This document shows positions 1-6,366 of a DNA stretch of 6,366 nt, piece by piece (position 1 is the stretch's first letter; each line of letters starts with the position of its first letter). Position numbers and translations under genes: made by a program. Source of the DNA: Rhodothermales bacterium (lineage in GTDB: Bacteria; Bacteroidota; Rhodothermia; Rhodothermales; UBA10348); the NCBI GenBank assembly GCA_013003255.1, contig JABDJZ010000232.1, positions 1 to 6,366 on the forward strand, given 5' to 3'. The notes under the pieces were generated by a model. That model ran no database searches and was not told the origin of the DNA. It worked only from the letters and a program-made list of their open reading frames with translations.

Positions 1-33
1 GGATACGGCACTGCGGGGCTCGGGTTTCGGGCA
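1..33. other. Window edge downstream of the kinase
   Basis: These 33 bases follow the kinase stop codon (TAG, 36-34 on the minus strand). They are too short to identify anything. A minus-strand GTG at 12-10 could begin a following gene, and a cognate response regulator would be a natural candidate there, but nothing in these bases shows it. Confidence 0.2.
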
Positions 34-3000
34 CTAAGCGGTCCCGCCAGGCGCCATTTCGGGTCTCTCAACGTCCGTGAGCACAGGCAGACTACACGTC
101 ACCCGAACGCCTCCTTCAGCACGGTCACCGACGAACAGATCGGCACCCATCCGGCTCGCCCGGTACTGCATGATCCGCATGCCGTAGCCCCAACCTTCGG
201 TGCCCGTTCCATCGAGGCCCGTACCGTTGTCCGTCACCTCCAGGATCAGTCGACCCTGCTCAAGTCTCAGCGAGACATCGATGACTGATGGCTTGCCGTG
301 CTTGATGGCATTCGTGCAAGCCTCTGTCGCGATTCTGAGCATGTGGGTCGAACCGTCCAGATCCCGAGTGATCGAGCGCGTGTCCGGCTGCAGATGACAG
401 GCAAAGGCCACCTTGGTGTACCGACTCGCCAGTTCCTGGACCAGGGAGTTCAGTCCGCTTCCAAGGTCCCGATAGTCCATTCCGACCAATCCGTAACCGG
501 CCATCAGCTTCCCAACCTCACGCTGGGTGTGCGCAAGCATCTCGTCGATGCCTGAGAGGACCGGTTCGACGGAATTCGGGTCCGTCGACTCGCCGGCTAT
601 GGATGCGGCCAGAAGTCGGGCACCGGCGACAGATTGAGCAATTCCGTCGTGGAGGTCGGCGCCCAGGCGACGGCGCTCGCGATCCGTGGCGTCCAGAAGT
701 GCAATCTCCAACTCCTTGCCCTGAGCAATGCGGTCTTCAAGCTGGGCATTGACCAGAGACAGCTCGCGGGTCCGCGCACGGACGCGCTTTTCCAATTCGG
801 CGTTGGAGACTTCCAGCGACTCGCTCAGCTGCTCAAGGCGGACGCGTGCGGCCGTTCTATCCAGAGCCGCCGTGATCAATTGCCCAGCCACACCCAGCAC
901 TGCCACCTCTTCATCGGACCAGGAGCGTTCCGCGGACTGGCTGGCCATTCCTATGAAGCCGACAACCTTGTTCAACGAGACAATCGGGACGTTAACCATG
1001 GACGAGACCTGCTGAATCTCAATCCAGCGCCGCTCAGAGGCGGCTTCCCTGGGCAGTTCATCGAGGGAACGCAGCACGACGGGCCGGCCTTCCAGAAACT
1101 GGTCGATGTGCCATCTGGCCAACTTGATCGGCATCGGGCGTTCGCGAAACGCCACGGCGCGGAGCTGGCCGGAATTCCAGTTATGGGTGTTGTAGAACGC
1201 CTGGTCATCCGGCGTGAACCGGAACAGATAGGCGGCGTCACTACCGGCCTCACGACCGAGCTTTTCGAGCGACAGCTCCACGAAGGCGTCCACCTCTTCG
1301 GGGTCAGTGACAAGCAATCGGGCCGTCATGTCGAGGAGAAGAGCCTGCAACCGACCGAAGTGTTCGATCTCCTGGTTGCTGGCCGCGAGTTGGCGGTTAG
1401 TCTCATCCAGGTCAAACTTCCGACTTGCCAGGCGAAGGACCAGGCCGGCAATCACGAGAAGGAGAAGGCCGACCGGTACCAGTACCCTTCCCTGGGCCCA
1501 GGGGGGAGGGGCTATCGTGAAGTCGTACACTGCAGCGACGGAACCGACGTTGAAATCACCGTCGCGGGCCTGGACTTCCACAGTGTGCCCTCCCCATCCA
1601 TCGAACTCGAGTACCGCGGATGTGCTCGTATTAAACGGCGACCACTCACCCTGGTCGATGCGGTGAGAGAAGGCGATTTGGCCTGCGGGCGTGTCGTTCC
1701 ACTGATCAACACCGACCCATTGGATGGCTACCTGGCGCTGCCAGGGAATCCGCTCCTCCCGATTCAACACCTCCGCTCGTGGCGGGGCTTGGTCCGGGCG
1801 GTATTGCACGGCCGCGACGCCTCCGTCCTGGTCCTGCGTATTGATCCACAGGGCACCGTCCGGCGCCATGTGAAGCCCGCCTCGCAGCACCATCCTGTCA
1901 CCAAATGTGCCCTGAAGGACGGGACTCCAGCCGTCTCCGTCAAATCGGGCCATCCCGCCTGGGGTCGCTACAAGGGCGTGCCCGTCCGGAAGTCCCAGTA
2001 GCGCCTCGGCTCGAGGTGCCGGTAGTCCTTCCGCCGTCGAAAAACGGTCCCAGGAGTCCTCTTGGAGCCTGAGCACCCCATAGAATCGAGACCCGACCCA
2101 AAGTGTGGCATCCGGACCAGCCGCGACATCAGTCACGAATGCAGACAGTGCCGCGGGCTCTGAGAGCCCCGTCCAGGACGTTCTCTTTCGATAGAGTTGA
2201 TGACCGCCGGTCCAAATGGTGCCATCCTCGGTCTGGGTGATTCCGTAGACATAGGGCGGTGCCTCAGGATGGAGATAACGCCGCCATTCCATCCGGTCTG
2301 TTGAAAGTCGCAGTATGCCCGAGAGCGATCCGCTACTGCTGCCAAACCAGGCATACCCCTCGTCATCCAAGAGCGTCGCTGTAGAACCAATCGGCCCCAG
2401 CGCCGGATGCACCAAGGTCTCCCAGCGTCCTTCCTCAAAGCGTGCGATACCGCCCGCACCGTCTTGCATCCCTCCTGCCCAGACCGTGCCATCCGGTGAT
2501 ACCAGCAGCGAGTTAACCTGATCGATCAAAGCATCGTGCGTCTCCAACTCGCCCCCTTGCTCGGAGACGGCCTGCCCGTCCGCGGTCAGTAACCACCGAA
2601 TGCCTGCTGCCTCGCCCTGGTAGACCAGACCCTGAAACTCTACCCACCGGTCACTCTCGCGGTCCAGACGCGAGGCCCATTCGCCGGGGCCGACCACCCA
2701 CAGGGCGCCGTCCGGACTCTCGGCCAGTTGCGTCCGATGGTCGGAGACCGGGAGTTCGTCTGCCGGATAAACCTTCCACCCGCCGTCCCGGTAGGCAGTG
2801 AGACTGGCTCCACCGATCCAAACCGTTCCGTCGCGCGTCTCAAGAATGTCCGTGTTGGAGTCCGAGGCCCCGAGACGGCTGAGTCGGGTCTCCGTCCAGG
2901 TCCGTCCATCGTACCTCAAGACACCGGTTTGGGAGGCTCCCGAAACCAGCCAGACTGCCCCATCGGAGGTAGTCTCAATCCGCGGCGACCATCCCGGGCC

Positions 3001-3990
3001 GACTCCATCAGCTTGTGAAAAGCGCGTCCAGGCGTTCTGCGCGCCGGGGACGTAGCGAACGACATCCCCCTCGTACGGAGCCAGCCAAACCGTGCCGTCC
3101 TCGGCAACGGACACGTCTGAAATGTGAAAATCACCGACCCGGCCTTCCAGAGACTCCCCCGCGAGCGAAACTTCCATTCGTTCGGCGCCGCGCTGGACGG
3201 CCAGGAGGACCGATGTCTCGGAGGGACGCTTGATCCTGTTCCTGGTGATGCTGGCCTGGCCATCGACCTCGGTCAGCAGATCGCCCACCTTCAGGCCTGC
3301 CCGGTCGGCGGGTCCGCCCGGTTTCACGGCCCAAATGACTACCGGCGACCGTTCACGCGGCAGCCCATACCAGGCCCCCTGTGCAATTCGAAACCCGAGT
3401 CCGGAGGACCAGGGCCGCGATGGCACGACCTCGTCAGGCACTACTTGTAGACGAATGCCGAGAGAGTCGGCCGGAAAAGCGGGGGCCATGTCTCGGGACG
3501 TGTGCAGGACGGTCTCCTGCTCCGTGAAATGGAACGCTCCCCAGGGCGATGCCGCCCAGATTGACCCATCGGGAGCCTGATCCATCCCGTCGATGGGAAT
3601 GGGGAAGTCGATGCCCGGCGCCAGAAGGGGAATCCAACGACCGTCCGCCACAAGCCCCAATCCGGACTCTGAACCCGTCAGTAGCCGCCCGTCCTTCAGC
3701 GCCAGCAGTACGTCAACCGGTGCCGACTGCCACTTCTCGCTGGGGTCAACAGCGGTCCAGTCCAATCCATCATAGTGCAGTAGCCCGTCCTCGGTCCCGA
3801 ACCAGATGGTGGTGTCCGAAGCCGTGGCCACGGACCGGAGGCCTCTGGCGGTCACCTCCGTGTACGTCGACCATCTCCGGGCGTCGAGGACCTCATCCCG
3901 ATCCGGCGCCGCCAGCTGTCTGCCTTCGCCCGTGTCGGGCAAAGCAAGTGCGGCCAGAACGCAGACTATGAGCGGGCAGGGTCGGATCAT
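34..3990 (-). CDS. Membrane sensor histidine kinase: double beta-propeller with embedded PDZ, Y_Y_Y, GAF, HisKA_3 and HATPase_c
   Basis: Predicted inner-membrane sensor kinase that reads a periplasmic signal and phosphorylates a separate response regulator. Numbering is from the ATG at 3990 (1318 residues). A signal peptide covers about 1-24. Propeller units of the two-component-regulator type (DGxxWxG) run from about 45 to 738, with a PDZ domain at 197-281. A Y_Y_Y-like beta domain lies at about 740-833 and a transmembrane helix at 836-854. A short linker leads to a GAF domain (about 880-1045) and a coiled coil (about 1050-1100). The HisKA_3 motif LHDGIAQS carries phospho-acceptor His1114 and the DxxxQ phosphatase residues Asp1115 and Gln1119, as in NarX-type kinases. 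HATPase_c has Asn1227 (N box), Asp1254 (DNGTG) and Gly1268-Gly1270 (GYGM). There is no receiver or DNA-binding domain, unlike Bacteroides hybrid systems. An in-frame TTG at 4026 would add 12 residues with more positive charge. I prefer the ATG because it sits directly before the hydrophobic segment; neither start has a clear ribosome site. The stop is TAG. The signal sensed cannot be told from sequence. Confidence 0.93.
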   Translation of the reverse strand: MIRPCPLIVCVLAALALPDTGEGRQLAAPDRDEVLDARRWSTYTEVTARGLRSVATASDTTIWFGTEDGLLHYDGLDWTAVDPSEKWQSAPVDVLLALKDGRLLTGSESGLGLVADGRWIPLLAPGIDFPIPIDGMDQAPDGSIWAASPWGAFHFTEQETVLHTSRDMAPAFPADSLGIRLQVVPDEVVPSRPWSSGLGFRIAQGAWYGLPRERSPVVIWAVKPGGPADRAGLKVGDLLTEVDGQASITRNRIKRPSETSVLLAVQRGAERMEVSLAGESLEGRVGDFHISDVSVAEDGTVWLAPYEGDVVRYVPGAQNAWTRFSQADGVGPGWSPRIETTSDGAVWLVSGASQTGVLRYDGRTWTETRLSRLGASDSNTDILETRDGTVWIGGASLTAYRDGGWKVYPADELPVSDHRTQLAESPDGALWVVGPGEWASRLDRESDRWVEFQGLVYQGEAAGIRWLLTADGQAVSEQGGELETHDALIDQVNSLLVSPDGTVWAGGMQDGAGGIARFEEGRWETLVHPALGPIGSTATLLDDEGYAWFGSSSGSLSGILRLSTDRMEWRRYLHPEAPPYVYGITQTEDGTIWTGGHQLYRKRTSWTGLSEPAALSAFVTDVAAGPDATLWVGSRFYGVLRLQEDSWDRFSTAEGLPAPRAEALLGLPDGHALVATPGGMARFDGDGWSPVLQGTFGDRMVLRGGLHMAPDGALWINTQDQDGGVAAVQYRPDQAPPRAEVLNREERIPWQRQVAIQWVGVDQWNDTPAGQIAFSHRIDQGEWSPFNTSTSAVLEFDGWGGHTVEVQARDGDFNVGSVAAVYDFTIAPPPWAQGRVLVPVGLLLLVIAGLVLRLASRKFDLDETNRQLAASNQEIEHFGRLQALLLDMTARLLVTDPEEVDAFVELSLEKLGREAGSDAAYLFRFTPDDQAFYNTHNWNSGQLRAVAFRERPMPIKLARWHIDQFLEGRPVVLRSLDELPREAASERRWIEIQQVSSMVNVPIVSLNKVVGFIGMASQSAERSWSDEEVAVLGVAGQLITAALDRTAARVRLEQLSESLEVSNAELEKRVRARTRELSLVNAQLEDRIAQGKELEIALLDATDRERRRLGADLHDGIAQSVAGARLLAASIAGESTDPNSVEPVLSGIDEMLAHTQREVGKLMAGYGLVGMDYRDLGSGLNSLVQELASRYTKVAFACHLQPDTRSITRDLDGSTHMLRIATEACTNAIKHGKPSVIDVSLRLEQGRLILEVTDNGTGLDGTGTEGWGYGMRIMQYRASRMGADLFVGDRAEGGVRVTCSLPVLTDVERPEMAPGGTA
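1786..3858 (-). repeat. Array of about 14 two-component-regulator propeller units in the sensor domain
   Basis: These are protein-level repeats within the kinase. Each unit centres on a DGxxWxG-like core followed by a G(L/V)xRYD-like strand. Clear cores start near residues 59, 100, 141, 298, 343, 387, 427, 500, 543, 589, 627, 669 and 711. A degenerate one (ending TADGQAV) lies near 465-475, filling the otherwise double-length gap between 427 and 500. Spacing is about 38-46 residues except at the PDZ insertion. Thirteen clear units plus one weak unit fit two seven-bladed propellers, the arrangement known from Bacteroides hybrid two-component sensors. Assigning blades to two propellers is inference. 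Confidence 0.85.
3148..3402 (-). other. PDZ domain embedded between propeller units 3 and 4 of the kinase
   Basis: Residues 197-281 begin with a GLGF carboxylate-binding-loop motif. They continue with VVIWAVKPGGPADRAGLKVG and DLLTEVDG, the standard bacterial PDZ pattern (V-x-PGGPA-x-x-AGL-x-x-GD-x-I-x-x-V-x-G). A final strand pair (LLAVQRG and ERMEVSL) closes the domain, and the propeller resumes near residue 282. PDZ domains of this type bind C-terminal tails or exposed strands of other proteins, usually in HtrA- or RseP-like periplasmic proteases. Here none of the protease parts is present, so a peptide-binding or protein-docking role in the periplasm is inferred. Confidence 0.88.
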
Positions 3991-4096
3991 CCGTCGCAAA
4001 ATCGGCCTGACGTTCCCGCGGTGCAATCACTTGGGCCGTTTACCGAGGGAACGCATCGATTACTTTTTCAGGCCCCGACACCTGACTGTGGCCCCA
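3991..4096. promoter_or_regulatory. Divergent intergenic region between the kinase and the phosphatase-family gene
   Basis: These 106 bases separate two genes transcribed away from each other, so promoters for both should lie here or just inside the coding ends. I see no convincing sigma-70 -35/-10 pair. The AT-rich stretch near 4058-4070 (with TACTTTTT at 4061) loosely resembles the Bacteroidota -7 element TAnnTTTG read on the plus strand, but without a well-placed upstream partner. A 7-base inverted repeat (CGTTCCC at 4011, GGGAACG at 4047) is the only symmetry noticed and could be chance. If the kinase starts at the TTG (4026), the region shrinks to 70 bases. Confidence 0.4.
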
Positions 4097-5176
4097 ATGA
4101 TCATCCGATTCGTCTCGATTGCACTTCTCACCAGCCTCGGTGCCTGTAGTTCACCAGGCGGTGCGGCCGATCCAAAGCAGCCCCGCGTTGTCCTCGCAAC
4201 GATTGATGGCCTGCGGTGGGAGGAGGTCTTCGCGGGTCTGGATTCCACATTGGCGGAGGCAACCCGGACCTTCGAGAGCCTCGCCGGCGATTTCCACGAT
4301 CCTGATCCGGCCAGAGCCCGGGAGAAGCTGATGCCCTGGATGTGGTCTGTGGTCGCCCAAGAGGGTGTGCTCCTCGGAAACAGGCATCTGGGCAGCGACG
4401 GCATCATCACGAACGGGCAGTACTTCTCCTACCCCTCGTACAATGAACTCCTGACCGGGCAGCCGGATGACCGGATAGACTCGAACGACAAGATTCCCAA
4501 TCCCAATGTCACCGTCCTCGAGTGGCTGTCGGGAATACCTGCTTTCGAAGGGTCCGTGGCGGCCTTCGGCTCCTGGGATGTCTTTCCGTTCATTCTCAAC
4601 GCGGAACGGAGCGGCCTGCCGGTGAATGCGGGATTTGCAGAGTCTGCCGACGCCGATCGGCTCCCGCGAGAGTCATTCCTGAACACCCTACAGGCCCAAA
4701 CCCCGAGTCCCTGGGGCGCGGTGCGACTCGACGTGTTCACCCACCAGTACGCGCTGGCCTATCTGGAGCGTGCCGCGCCGCGAGTCCTCTACGTGGCGTA
4801 CGGCGAGACCGATGACTTTGCGCACAACACGGACCACGCTGCCTACGTTCGGGCTGCCCATCGTACCGACCGCTTCCTTCAGGATCTCTGGGGGCATCTC
4901 CAGGCGGATCCCGCTTACGCCGGTCGCACCCCCCTCATCATCCCCACCGACCACGGACGGGGCTCGGGCGAAGGATGGATAGGACACGGGACCGGCCTCA
5001 GGTGGGCCGGCTCAGAGTACACCTGGATGGCGGCAATCGGGCCTTCAATCAGGCCGCTCGGAGAAGCTGAGCTGGATTTCGAACTCCGGCAGATTGCCGC
5101 AACAGTAGCTGCGGCCGTTGGGGAGGACTTTGCTGCAGAAGGTGCCGCGCCCCCGATAGAGGAAATCCTCGACTGA
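4097..5176 (+). CDS. Alkaline phosphatase superfamily lipoprotein (phosphodiesterase/nucleotide pyrophosphatase-like)
   Basis: Predicted metal-dependent phosphoryl-transfer enzyme of 359 residues, anchored as a lipoprotein outside the cytoplasm; the substrate is unknown. The N-terminus is a lipoprotein signal with lipobox LGAC (Cys17), followed by serines and no Asp at +2, which is compatible with outer-membrane sorting. The superfamily metal-site pattern is visible: Asp37 in TIDGLRWEE, a nucleophile candidate Ser111 in FSYPSYNELLTG, Asp239/Asp240 with His243 in GETDDFAHN, Asp285-His286 in PTDHGRG, and His297 in GWIGHGTG. The SYPSYNELLTG block lines up with TFPNHYTLVTG-type nucleophile loops of nucleotide pyrophosphatases, with Ser replacing Thr. 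It also resembles sulfatase C/S-x-P-S-R loops but lacks the Arg. The start was chosen at the ATG directly before the signal peptide. The frame stays open upstream to 3806, but that part lies over the kinase and looks like non-coding shadow. A GTG three codons upstream is possible. Sulfatase activity is less likely than phosphatase or phosphodiesterase. Confidence 0.88.
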   Translation: MIIRFVSIALLTSLGACSSPGGAADPKQPRVVLATIDGLRWEEVFAGLDSTLAEATRTFESLAGDFHDPDPARAREKLMPWMWSVVAQEGVLLGNRHLGSDGIITNGQYFSYPSYNELLTGQPDDRIDSNDKIPNPNVTVLEWLSGIPAFEGSVAAFGSWDVFPFILNAERSGLPVNAGFAESADADRLPRESFLNTLQAQTPSPWGAVRLDVFTHQYALAYLERAAPRVLYVAYGETDDFAHNTDHAAYVRAAHRTDRFLQDLWGHLQADPAYAGRTPLIIPTDHGRGSGEGWIGHGTGLRWAGSEYTWMAAIGPSIRPLGEAELDFELRQIAATVAAAVGEDFAAEGAAPPIEEILD

Positions 5177-5254
5177 TGACGATTTCCGCTTAAGTGCACC
5201 GTGGTTTCGGCCGATACCGCCGGAGGTTGAGTCTAGTATTTACCTCTTTCTACC
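5177..5254 (+). other. Short intergenic gap before the protease gene
   Basis: These 78 bases lie between the TGA of the phosphatase-family gene and the GTG of the protease gene. An in-frame TAG at 5234-5236 limits how far upstream the protease can start. The only purine-rich Shine-Dalgarno-like run (GGAGG near 5222) lies about 28 bases before the GTG, too far to act as its ribosome site. No strong hairpin followed by a T-run is present, so I cannot assign a terminator. The AT-rich bases around 5234-5250 could hold a promoter for the protease, but no full consensus is visible. Confidence 0.35.
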
Positions 5255-6366
5255 GTGCGCTACACACTTCTAATCGCTTTGGCTGCGCTGGTCACAGTAT
5301 CCATTGGATGCTCAGACCTACCGACTTCTGCGACTGACTCCGAACAAGTCACCGAACAAAGCCTCGATGGCGAAACGGGGGGCAAATGGAGGCACGCGCC
5401 GGCCGCTGGCGTTGCGGCCAAAGGCCCTCCTGGCAAGAATAGTGGAGGATCCACCACGAGTCCCTCCCAAACGGACCTGATCGTGACCGTCACCTCAGGC
5501 GTCGAGGCCTTCGGTGTGCTGGAGCGCTACTCGCTGCTTCATAGCGTGCCGGTTCGCCGCATGTTCAAGGGGTCGAAGCCAGGTTTTGCTATTGCCTCCG
5601 AAAACATGACCTCCACGCAGTATCAGGCCCTGCTGGCCGCGATGGACAGTGACCCGGAGATTGCCTACTACGAGCCCGAGCCCAAGTACAACATCTCGCA
5701 GCTGTTGGTGAAGGAATTCCGGCAAATGCAGTTCCTGCAGCCTGCAATGAGGGACATCTTAGCAGAGCGCAGCACCACGGCCAGTGGTGATGGATCCGGT
5801 TCGGTGGAAGTTGACATATACATCATTGACTCAGGCGTCAACCACCCTGATCTCAATGTTGTCGAGCGCATCGACTTTACGTCATCTGATCAGGGAGAGC
5901 TGGATGCAGCCCGAGTTCTGGAGCGCTACGCGCTGGTTGAACGCTTCGGTATCCTGGAGCGCTTTGAGTACGGGCTTGAAACTGCTACTGACGGGACCGG
6001 GCACGGTACGCATGTGGCTGGAGTCGCCGCAGCCATCGACGATGCTGACCACTCCGTGGGTGTGGCTCCCGGCGCGATGATCCATGATTTCCGCGTGCTG
6101 GGCGCAGACGGGCGCGGGGAAACCTCCGCTGTCATCGAGGCTCTGGAGGTGATTGCACTTCGACGCCAGAATGATCCTCAGACACCCATAGTGGTAAACC
6201 TGAGCTTGGGGACGTACACCGGATCGAAGAAATACACAGCCCTGGATGACGCGGTACAGAATGTCATCGACCTCGGCGCGACCGTTGTCGTCGCCGCGGG
6301 CAATCAGGGCTCCGAGGCCTGGTTTGTGTCACCGGCTCACGTGGCCGACGCAATCGTGGTTGGCGC
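5255..6366 (+). CDS. Subtilisin-like serine protease (S8) lipoprotein with I9 pro-domain, 3' end outside window
   Basis: Secreted endopeptidase precursor; 370 residues are visible before the window ends. The start is GTG 5255, the only plausible start after the in-frame TAG at 5234. It is followed at once by a hydrophobic signal and a lipobox-like VSIGC (Cys19; Ser at -3 is not the usual Leu). A low-complexity Gly/Ser/Thr linker leads to an inhibitor-I9-type pro-domain at about 75-143, running from DLIVTVTSG to AYYEPEP. The catalytic domain begins near 184. Asp192 lies in IYIIDSGVNHPDL, His250 in GTGHGTHVAG, the substrate-cleft strand is VVNLSLG (315-319), and oxyanion Asn350 lies in VAAGNQG. 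The nucleophilic serine (GTSMAxP block) would lie downstream, so activity cannot be confirmed. Asp192 and His250 are 58 residues apart, against 32 in subtilisin BPN', because of an insert carrying [VIL][LV]ER[YF]x repeats. The gene is easy to miss because it starts with GTG and has no stop inside the window. Confidence 0.92.
   Translation, partial: MRYTLLIALAALVTVSIGCSDLPTSATDSEQVTEQSLDGETGGKWRHAPAAGVAAKGPPGKNSGGSTTSPSQTDLIVTVTSGVEAFGVLERYSLLHSVPVRRMFKGSKPGFAIASENMTSTQYQALLAAMDSDPEIAYYEPEPKYNISQLLVKEFRQMQFLQPAMRDILAERSTTASGDGSGSVEVDIYIIDSGVNHPDLNVVERIDFTSSDQGELDAARVLERYALVERFGILERFEYGLETATDGTGHGTHVAGVAAAIDDADHSVGVAPGAMIHDFRVLGADGRGETSAVIEALEVIALRRQNDPQTPIVVNLSLGTYTGSKKYTALDDAVQNVIDLGATVVVAAGNQGSEAWFVSPAHVADAIVVG
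5915..5968 (+). repeat. Three tandem 18-base repeats encoding [VIL][LV]ER[YF]x in the protease
   Basis: Units at 5915-5932, 5933-5950 and 5951-5968 encode VLERYA, LVERFG and ILERFE (residues 221-238). Units 1 and 3 share CTGGAGCGCT exactly. A fourth, separate copy encoding VLERYS lies in the pro-domain at 5516-5533 (residues 88-93). Over 24 bases the 5516 copy matches the 5915 copy at 21 positions. The array sits inside the insert between catalytic Asp192 and His250. Regular hydrophobic and charged spacing suggests a helix or a short solenoid, but this is inference. Confidence 0.8.

Noticed and set aside
1..12. Minus-strand GTG at 12-10 as the start of a response regulator
   Set aside because: Only four codons would be visible, with no ribosome site or recognisable residues. 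It is a guess from context, not an observation.
634..2001. A 455-codon plus-strand open frame opposite the kinase
   Set aside because: It lies wholly antisense to the kinase GAF, transmembrane and Y_Y_Y regions, whose motifs are unmistakable. Its translation shows no recognisable domain, and long antisense frames are common in GC-rich coding DNA.
4011..4053. 7-base inverted repeat CGTTCCC/GGGAACG in the divergent region, as an operator
   Set aside because: The arms are 29 bases apart and do not extend beyond 7 bases. A match this short is reasonably likely by chance in about 100 bases of GC-rich DNA.
3806..4096. Upstream in-frame extension of the phosphatase-family gene
   Set aside because: It overlaps the kinase start region on the other strand and would put about 97 unrelated, Arg-rich residues before a clear lipoprotein signal peptide. 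The ATG at 4097 is the sensible start.
4060..5199. Several minus-strand open frames across the phosphatase-family gene
   Set aside because: They are short, overlapping and without motifs, and lie antisense to a gene whose full set of metal-ligand motifs is visible.
5200..5226. Possible terminator hairpin (CGGC...GCCG) after the phosphatase-family gene
   Set aside because: The stem is only about four base pairs and no T-run follows, so it does not meet the pattern of an intrinsic terminator.
5784..6080. A 98-codon plus-strand frame inside the protease region
   Set aside because: It is a different frame from the one carrying the Asp, His and oxyanion Asn motifs of the S8 protease, and has no family features.

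Overview
The window is GC-rich bacterial DNA, densely coding, with three protein genes and no RNA gene, mobile element or CRISPR array that I can see. A periplasmic two-propeller sensor kinase with a Y_Y_Y domain, two predicted surface lipoproteins, and the lack of convincing Shine-Dalgarno sites before any of the three starts all suggest a GC-rich member of the Bacteroidota/Rhodothermota group. Other Gram-negative phyla, such as Acidobacteriota or Gemmatimonadota, cannot be excluded from this stretch.

Layout: (1) Bases 34-3990, minus strand, hold one very large membrane sensor histidine kinase of 1318 residues. From the N-terminus it has a signal peptide, about 14 propeller units with a PDZ domain between the third and fourth, a Y_Y_Y-type domain, one transmembrane helix, a GAF domain, a coiled coil, and a HisKA_3/HATPase_c core. 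(2) Bases 3991-4096 are a 106-base divergent intergenic region. (3) Bases 4097-5176, plus strand, encode a 359-residue lipoprotein of the alkaline phosphatase superfamily. (4) Bases 5177-5254 are a short gap. (5) From 5255 to the window end, plus strand, lies the first part (370 residues) of a secreted subtilisin-like (S8) lipoprotein protease. It starts at GTG and is cut off before its catalytic serine.

How the genes may fit together: the kinase has no receiver or DNA-binding domain, so its response regulator must be a separate protein, and it is not in this window. Divergent transcription puts the kinase back to back with the phosphatase-family lipoprotein, so shared control is possible but unproven. 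Both plus-strand genes encode predicted lipoproteins acting outside the cytoplasm.

The two points most worth a second look are the PDZ domain inside the sensor propeller and a tandem hexapeptide of the form [VIL][LV]ER[YF]x. The hexapeptide is inserted in the protease catalytic domain between the Asp and His of the triad, and one further copy lies in the pro-domain.
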